Origin: Acanthopleura granulata
Taxonomy: Eukaryota > Mollusca > Polyplacophora > Chitonida > Chitonidae
DNA: 64,000 nucleotides
Assembly (NCBI GenBank): GCA_016165875.1
Contig: JABBOT010000011.1
Span: 13,083,766-13,147,765, forward strand
Direction of reading: 5' to 3'
The notes under the pieces: generated by a model
Told to the model about the DNA's origin: nothing
Seen by the model: only the letters and a program-made list of their open reading frames with translations
The model's database searches: none
Shown: positions 57,765-64,000 of the stretch, piece after piece
Position numbering within the stretch: position 1 is the first letter of the stretch
Layout of the letters: each line of letters starts with the position of its first letter
Program-made: the position numbers and the translations under genes

Positions 57765-58787
57765 TTAAGAATTATAGGATCCTGACGTTGTCCAGGGCAC
57801 AACGCGCGTACCTGGGCGAACGCATCCGCAACAGAAAATCATGTAACAGATTTTTTTCAACTGTGTTCTAAAGGAGGGATAAATGGCGGAATAGATGATG
57901 ACGTTGACGAAGCAGTTACTGTTTGCTATCCACATAAGGATAAAAGCCAGCCAACTCGGAGGACGACCGCAAAGCCCACAGACTTCCAGAAACGTCATTA
58001 CAGAGTACGGCCCCCAAGTGATGAAATACAAACCTGTTGTTACTATCAGAAGTCGAATAGCCTTCCCTTCACGTGTTCTCAAGCAACGTTGCCTTGGTCT
58101 TGTTACCGTCATCACAGAATGTCCTGCACGATTGGTAACTGATTTTGTTTGGTTTAGACTCTTAGCAACAGAAGTTGTGGTGAAAATGATTACAGATCCG
58201 CTCAAGCCTGGAATCAGTAACCCTGTTGCGATGCACAGCCATTCGGCTTCCCAGTACAACCCACACATACTGATATCCGGTTGGAACTGGAAGTACAGAA
58301 AATCGGCTTTGGAAATGTTTGGTGTTAGGAAAGTGAGTATAGCCAATGTCCACAAGGAGCAAACCATTCCTAAAGATGTCCAGGGTGTCAGTTTATGTTT
58401 GTAGAACAATGGATGACGGGTGGCTATGTAACGTTCAACACCGATGACACCAACGCTCCAAATGGACACCGCGCAACATGATCCATGAGCTATGCCGCTT
58501 ATTTGACACCAGACGGCACCGTATGGCCACGTGCCGGTAATGGCGGGAGCCACGGAAGGAAGACAAGCAATCAGGCCAGCGCAAAAATCCGCTGTTGTCA
58601 GATTCGTCAGGAAAATGTTTGTAACAGCGGATATCTGTTTAGTTGTGCTTAGAACAGTTAAATTAACAAGATTGCTTAAAATGATGGCGACAGACACGAT
58701 CAACACCACTGTGGCGCGCATAACATTCATCATTGGAGTGTATTCGTGCACTGTGGTGTTTTTGTAGTCCGATTCGTTAAAATCCAT
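57765..58787 (-). CDS. Class A (rhodopsin-like) GPCR, orphan paralogue 2
   Basis: A single-exon frame of 340 aa with ATG at 58785-58787. The architecture is that of paralogue 1: N39 (1.50), D67 (2.50), C94 (3.25), E118-R119-Y120, W146, C175, P193, TWGP with W258 and P260, NVIIY at 295-299 with Val in place of Pro, and an FCCGC cluster after helix 8. N4 and N10 are glycosylation sites. TM2 to the start of loop 2 is nearly identical to paralogue 1, while the N-terminus, loop 3 (LNQTKSVTNRAGHS against LKQATFLKNGSGNS), loop 3 of the outer face and the C-tail differ. Ligand contacts and G-protein coupling may therefore have diverged. No intron, and no promoter element, is recognised. The 169-codon frames on the opposite strand of both receptors are antisense shadows. 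Confidence 0.93.
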   Translation of the reverse strand: MDFNESDYKNTTVHEYTPMMNVMRATVVLIVSVAIILSNLVNLTVLSTTKQISAVTNIFLTNLTTADFCAGLIACLPSVAPAITGTWPYGAVWCQISGIAHGSCCAVSIWSVGVIGVERYIATRHPLFYKHKLTPWTSLGMVCSLWTLAILTFLTPNISKADFLYFQFQPDISMCGLYWEAEWLCIATGLLIPGLSGSVIIFTTTSVAKSLNQTKSVTNRAGHSVMTVTRPRQRCLRTREGKAIRLLIVTTGLYFITWGPYSVMTFLEVCGLCGRPPSWLAFILMWIANSNCFVNVIIYSAIYPSFRTQLKKICYMIFCCGCVRPGTRVVPWTTSGSYNS

Positions 58788-60877
58788 TCTCTAAATTGTA
58801 GTTCAAAATAACTTCCTCACAGAATTGAGCAAACTCAGTCCAGCGTAATGACCTATAGTTACACGAAGAAATGTTTTCAGGAAGTATTAACAACAGATAC
58901 CGGCCGAAAAATTCAGAAGGTAGATTTACCGATATATTAACCTTTGTCACTCTACCTTGGATCGCACTGGCAATTCTCTATATTCCTTTAGAAACAAGCA
59001 TGCCTTTAAATGAAGAGTGCCTTTCCAGATGTACGCTGTTCACTTGTGGTAATCTGCTCTGCCTGATGGCGCATAGGCTTTAGCCTGTCCATGGGCAATG
59101 GGTTGACTTAGGGACTGTTTGTTTTAATAATATACACACATCGTAAAGCATTTTTAAATATTAGAACGTCAGGCAACTCTAAGACGGAAAATAGATAGCC
59201 ATGATATCAACGGATCCGCAGCACAAAAATGTACACAAATCATTTGGTGTCCCGTAGATTTACAATAATACACTCTGACTGAATAACGGATTCATTGTTA
59301 ACATTCACATTGCGTTAACGTCTTTTATCTGTGCAAATATAATCACGCTAAAAGAGCATTTCATTCTGTCCCAGGGATTGAACCAGGATACTTGGTGAAA
59401 ATGACGAGTCCACTACTTGCCAAAAATCCTACATACATACATACATGCATATATAAATTAGTTTACATGGCGACTCCATTGCTTGGAATGATTTGTGCCA
59501 AGGCATTAAGATGCGTTTCAGGGATTGAGACTGTTCTAATCAACAATGGTCAGTCCATATATAACTGTAATTACCACAAAGCTGTGGTCTTGCCAAAAAT
59601 CTCCCGTTCACATTCTCCTCAGTCCTGTTAAAGATTGATGGTGAACGTTTCAATGAAATTATCATCCATACCTTCAAAATGGTCAATGCCTAGAACGCTA
59701 GAGGAATCAAGCATGAAGTTGAATAACAGGAATGATTTCCAGACGTTACCGTTGCCCCATTTGTGTGGGTTGCTAACATCACTCACTTGTCATTGATTAA
59801 TCCAGAAAATTTTGAGAAGTCTTGTCCACCTTCTTGCTCCATTTCGGCCGTGACAAAGGTTTTCCGATTTTCTAGATTTTAGCTTGACGAGTTCAATGTC
59901 ACGCTGAATAAAATGCACACGCACGGGTTGAAATATGTATATCAGTTGCTCGCTCTCTCGTTACGGATTTAAAAGCTGCCAACAAATGCCCATTCAGAGA
60001 ACGCTCTCGTGGGATTCAGAGCGATACGGCTGTACATCTCTTCAGCAAGATGCATGTAGAAACATGCCGGATATCAAAAGCTGTCAGCGTTTGAAAGGTA
60101 CGTTTTTCGAGTCTTTCTAATCATACATTAGACTGTGCTCTTTTGTCACCAACTGGAAATATTCACTCAGAGTTCAATCGCACGCTACAAGCTTACTATT
60201 CCCTTCAGGTATGTTGTGGGTCTGAAGATGATAAGATCGACAGTTGTTAACAAAACTTTCACTGGCGGTTCAGAAATAGCTTTCCGGAATGGAAGGGTCA
60301 CGTTTTCCAACTGTTACCAACTGTTATCTTGCTGAATTCCCGATGGATCCAGCCATACTGGCTTGACTTCACCGCTGTTAAATGTCAGCTCGAAGGCGAT
60401 CGATAAAATACCGGAAAATGATAAACATGATCATATCTGTCAATTGTAACAGTAATCACAAATAATGACGTCTTTAGACATCTCCAGTCAAGTTTTGCCC
60501 GGTGGACTCTTTAGAACTGACCAGCAGTCCTGGAAGAGATAAACGTTTGGTGCATGTGATCGCGGTCTTCGTTGTAGAATACAGATTAAAAGGGTCGGTA
60601 CATCCGGAACGAATTTGTCTTCATTTCAGACAAGGTACTAAATGTGCTCCTGACATCGGCTTTTTGATCATGTGTTTAGAATGTAGTTCTGAACCAGACA
60701 AGGACCAATCACCATACCTACCACATTTGCCTTGCAGCACGCGATTCTTTCACACAACCACAGCTGTAACAAACTTCTTTATTACGTTAGCGTGTTACTC
60801 TGTTAACACATCCAAGGCCACTCGTTTATTTAAAAAAATGACTCTACAAAAATGAATTTATTGATTAAAATCTAGTG
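58788..60877. other. 5' flank of GPCR 2, no supported gene
   Basis: Short open frames only. GGGATTGAACC at 59371-59381 resembles an inverted B box but has no SINE body. Confidence 0.4.
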
Positions 60878-60960
60878 TGTCAAGAATAGTCCATCTAACG
60901 CTTTCACGCGTAGTTTCTTATAGCTTAACGCCACATCGGCAAAGTTTCAGCCTTATCGTG
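60878..60960 (+). repeat. dispersed repeat A, copy 3 (partial)
   Basis: GTGTCAAGAATAGTCCATCT then AACGCTTTCACGCGTAGTTT matches the start of the copy at 39030; the later part is lost. Confidence 0.45.
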
Positions 60961-61786
60961 GCGACTATGAGTAGAGTGTAATTCTCCTGTTGGCAAGGGG
61001 GTCTCCGTCTATATATATTGAACTATTTAATTTAAAAAAATCCCTAGGCAATCAGTCTTTAGCAGATATTGATAGGAACATCGGTCTTGGAGTACAGGAG
61101 AAATCAGTAGACCAGTCGCGACGGACAGCAAAAGCAGCCGCCAATAGCAGACAAGCGTCGGGTATAAAGGTAGCCACAATCCCCATGGTTTGTGTAAGCA
61201 GTCATCAGCCACACCCTTTCACGGCGCTCTCAGCAGTTGTTAAGTCTACGTGTGAGGGTGGGGGATATTCTCTAGTGTCTTAATAATTAGAGTGTCCAGA
61301 AAATGAGAAGAAATACAGCATGTGTGACAAACTCCGTCATTAATTCGCTTGAAAATTAATTTTAATCCAGAATTGTCCAGCCTGCAGTTTTATAATGTAA
61401 ATATATCAACCTACTTATGTTAAATTTTAAAACTTACCGTGCCCCATGAAAGCGTAAATTGGTGATTTATCTTGACAGTTCTGAACAAAACCCATTGGAA
61501 TGTGTTTATAAAAAACTTCCCTAATGGCACTCCGGTGGGGTGATTAAGGGTATTATCTGGCATTTACCAGAATCATGTCTGACACAGCAGGCATCCACCC
61601 ACCCCCAGTGATCTAATCCCCCCTAATAATCGGGAACTTAGAAAACATATCTGCCTTGGTTCACAACGTTTTACTTTTTGTCAAATTTAAGGTATTTACA
61701 ATTCGAATTTGGTTTACATCTTTAAGTGAGGTGGTGTCATTAATCAAATGGAGAATAAGAATGTGAAATAAAAAAAAAAATTTCGT
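60961..61786. other. No supported feature
   Basis: Open frames of less than 100 codons without recognisable domains. Confidence 0.4.
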
Positions 61787-62043
61787 CTTCCGTGTCTCAG
61801 TAGGTTAGCGCGCTTTCGCAGAACAATGACCCAAAGCCTCCCACCACAGTGGTCGCTGTGAGTTCAAGTCCAGATCATGTTGGCTTCCTCTCCGGCCGTA
61901 AGTGGTAAGGTTTGCCAGCACCCTGCGTATGGTCGTGCGTTTCCCCCGGGCGTCGTATAAGTGAAAAATGCCTGAGTACGGCCTAAAACACCAATCAAAT
62001 AAATAAATAAACAAATAAATAAATAAATAAATAAATAAATAAA
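61787..62043 (+). repeat. V-SINE (RUDI-like), best plus-strand copy
   Basis: Transcription order is clear: tRNA head CGTGTCTCAGTAGGTTAGCG (A box), B box GTTCAAGTCC at 61862-61871, GGCTTCCTCTCCGGCCGTAA, TGCCAGCACCCTGCGTATGG, GTTTCCCCCGGGC, then TCGTATAAGTGAAAAATGCC, ACGGCCTAAAACACCAATCA and an (AATA)n tail of about 45 bp. Compared with other copies about 30 bp of the V-domain between CCCGGGC and GTCGTATAAG are missing. Confidence 0.87.
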
Positions 62044-62479
62044 ATTTCACCTCGGAGGAGTCATAGTATCCCTAAGCCCTAATCATTCATTCTCTGAGCA
62101 GAGTATAAGAAAGTACGGGTGAAAGCGTTTGTTGGACTGAATTTGACACCAATTTTTGAATCAATAACTTATGACGCAGACTGAAATGAATATATAGCAA
62201 ATGCTGGTGACCTGTTCTAAAATAACAATGTACAATCCAGTCGCAGACGTTTTCTGGGGAGACAGGTAGAAATCCATGCTATTCTGAAGGACAGGGTGTT
62301 TTTCTTTACTCAGACATCTCACACCATTTTACTCGTTTGCCCGCTTAGGTTACATAATTTATGTATTTCTTAATGAAGCCAAACGATAATTCTGATGCTC
62401 TTCACTTGAGCTCTGTGATCTCCAAATTTTGGGTTCACAAAAGCACTTACGCCTGTAATAAAAAGACTACAGCTTAGAG
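62044..62479. other. No supported feature
   Basis: A short AT-rich stretch without recognised content. Confidence 0.4.
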
Positions 62480-63050
62480 AGTACAGCAACGACGGTGTGA
62501 TAGTTGGCAAATGGTCACGCCTAGCTGATGAAATCCCGGTCTATTGTCAGTTTACCTCATTCAGGTTTTTATTTTAAGCTTCGAAACCGATATTAGTATA
62601 CAAGGCGTCAACCAAAATGGGCGTTCTCGGTCAATAATCCCAACATCCGTTTTCAAAACGAAAAATAACACAAACATCCAAAGAACTAAGAAAGTATATA
62701 AAATAAAAACAAATAGGACGGATTCTTGCAACGAGTAGCCGTCAGAAGTTTTCAATGATGACGAAAAGACGTAAAAGAATGTTGTAGGCGGATGAATAAA
62801 ATAAGTATCCAGATCTTGTGTCATTTCGGTATCTATTTTGTCGTTAATCACATCCATATTTCCGTTGGACTTTGATTGCAACTGTTGATATATCCAACGA
62901 GGCGATCATACCTATCACGATGAACACACGACCCCTAAGCCCGGGCTAAGCGGAATTAGACACATTTATGAAGTCCCGGAGTCCCAGAGATTGTGGACAC
63001 TCAGTCTAACTGTCTATGTAAATGTTTAAAAAGTAACAGCTTACACTTTC
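62480..63050 (+). repeat. dispersed repeat B, copy 6, apparently interrupted
   Basis: GTGTGATAGTTGGCAAATGG and CAGTTTACCTCATTCAGG at 62490-62570 match the copy at 47560. The next block of that copy, CTAACTGTCTATGTAAATG, appears only at about 63005, after some 420 bp of other DNA that includes repeat A in inverse orientation. Confidence 0.55.
62895..62975 (-). repeat. dispersed repeat A, copy 4 (inverse)
   Basis: The reverse complement reads GTGTCTAATTCCGCTTAGCC, GGGTCGTGTGTTCATCGTG, like 51335-51400. ATCTCTGGGACTCC at its start also matches 51308. Confidence 0.6.
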
Positions 63051-64000
63051 TGATGACATGAGGTCTTTGGCACCCCCCCCCCCCCACCCAACAAAGTGGC
63101 CTCCGTTTTCTCCATACCTTGCAAAATTTTTAAACAGTATGACGTAGCAAATCATCATACACGCCACATAAAGCTACTCCCCATCAAAGCATGATTTTCT
63201 GACCTCGTTTGAAAACAGAGTATGATAATGCTCAGTTGAATGAGCAACACAACAGGACAAAGGAGATGACACGATAACCCGGCATTTGATCCACAGCTGA
63301 TTCGTACAGTTCCTACAGTTTTCTCTTTATTACTTTGAAACACATAATATTATCAGTTATTACGATATTAACCAGGGTGTATGACATGGTTTGACCATAA
63401 TGAGCCTCGTACAGAGAATAGGCAGGGTCACGTCATATCACACACTCTGGTTAAAATCTTAGTGATGAATTTATTATTCCACCAATCATGAATAAAACGT
63501 TACTGCTATGATTTTATGGCTGGTGGAGACTCCTTGGAAAAGGATGACTGCACAAGTTAAACAGGCGGTTTCTTGATACAGTTTACGTCTTATTTCGAAT
63601 TATTTTGTCCGTTTTGTCTTAAATTGGCTCATGCGTTGTTCTCGCTGAAAGGAGACGTCACTGTAAGAGTTATGTCCCTTTGTAGCAATTGCTAGGCGAC
63701 GGTTTTTGAGTGAAGAAAGTCATAAAAACGCTACGCATTTGTAATTTACTGGTTGAAACATCTAGAAAATGATACCAAGAATTCCATTACACCATACCTT
63801 GTAAATATCTTTGATAAAGCTGTTTTTCGGACAGACAACACATCTTCTGCAATGTTGAATCTAAGAGGACCCGTTTGAAGGTTGTCAAAATAGTAATATT
63901 ACCCGTCTTACTAGCCAATCAAAATGCAGGTCTGGCAGAGAAACTTGCTTGTGGGATGATAAATTGCTATGCATATGTTTGTAATAAAGTGGCAATTTTG
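63051..64000. other. No supported feature to window end
   Basis: A C13 run lies at 63073-63085; otherwise there are no repeats or genes that I can support. Confidence 0.4.

Noticed and set aside
60502..60855. 117-codon plus-strand frame
   Set aside because: It begins with GTG rather than ATG and has no family resemblance.
61787..61875. Possible tRNA gene (A and B boxes present)
   Set aside because: It is the tRNA-like head of a SINE with V-domain body and AATA tail; no intact cloverleaf or terminator is seen.
1..64000. CRISPR arrays, bacterial operons, rRNA genes
   Set aside because: None are present; spliced genes, SINEs and LINEs show the window is animal nuclear DNA, and the tandem repeats lack CRISPR repeat-spacer structure.

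Overview
The window reads as eukaryotic, intron-rich, AT-leaning animal DNA with few genes and many decayed repeats. A molluscan origin is the best reading. At least a dozen copies or fragments of a tRNA-derived SINE are present whose 3' half carries a V-domain-like core and ends in the GTAAAACACCAATCAAATAAATAA type of tail known from the molluscan RUDI/V-SINE group. A chitin-binding-2 (peritrophin-A) plus PAN/apple secreted protein also fits a mollusc or another lophotrochozoan. The species cannot be named from the sequence alone.

Layout. (1) 1-4060, plus strand: the last four coding exons of IFT81, an intraflagellar transport IFT-B subunit. One intron is filled by a 55-bp minisatellite that grew out of the exon/intron boundary itself. 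(2) 4061-19578: gene-poor DNA with a degenerate 27-bp repeat, a 0.95-kb field of inverted and direct 'CTCGTGTATGCCGAGC' motifs (6130-7090), a GC-rich foldback (about 12.62-13.19 kb), a 402-bp inverted-repeat element (15783-16184), V-SINEs and a MITE. (3) 19579-31423, plus strand: a three-exon gene rebuilt here from matching splice phases (2 then 1). It encodes a signal peptide, a six-cysteine chitin-binding domain, a Thr-rich mucin-like stretch and a C-terminal PAN/apple-like module, 241 residues in all. Its introns hold a 37-bp minisatellite, a SINE with a nested MITE, a Tc1 transposase remnant and a perfect 2 x 205-bp duplication. (4) 31424-40346: repeats and MITEs, with no gene I can support. 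(5) 40347-58787, minus strand: two intact single-exon class A GPCR paralogues (347 and 340 aa) with a broken third copy between them. The two intact genes share a nearly identical 112-nt tract that suggests gene conversion. Also here are a foldback element (44.3-45.3 kb), a 75-116-bp tandem repeat (42.8-43.3 kb), a decayed LINE reverse transcriptase (53.35-55.19 kb) and an L1-type ORF1 remnant (56.0-56.7 kb). (6) 58788-64000: repeats, including one nearly complete plus-strand SINE.

The genes do not form a pathway. IFT81 acts in cilium assembly, the CBM14/PAN protein is probably secreted into mucus, shell matrix or haemolymph, and the GPCRs are orphan receptors of a lineage-expanded family. 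The main biological interest lies in the GPCR cluster, the CBM14-mucin-PAN gene, and repeats nested in one another that let insertion order be read.
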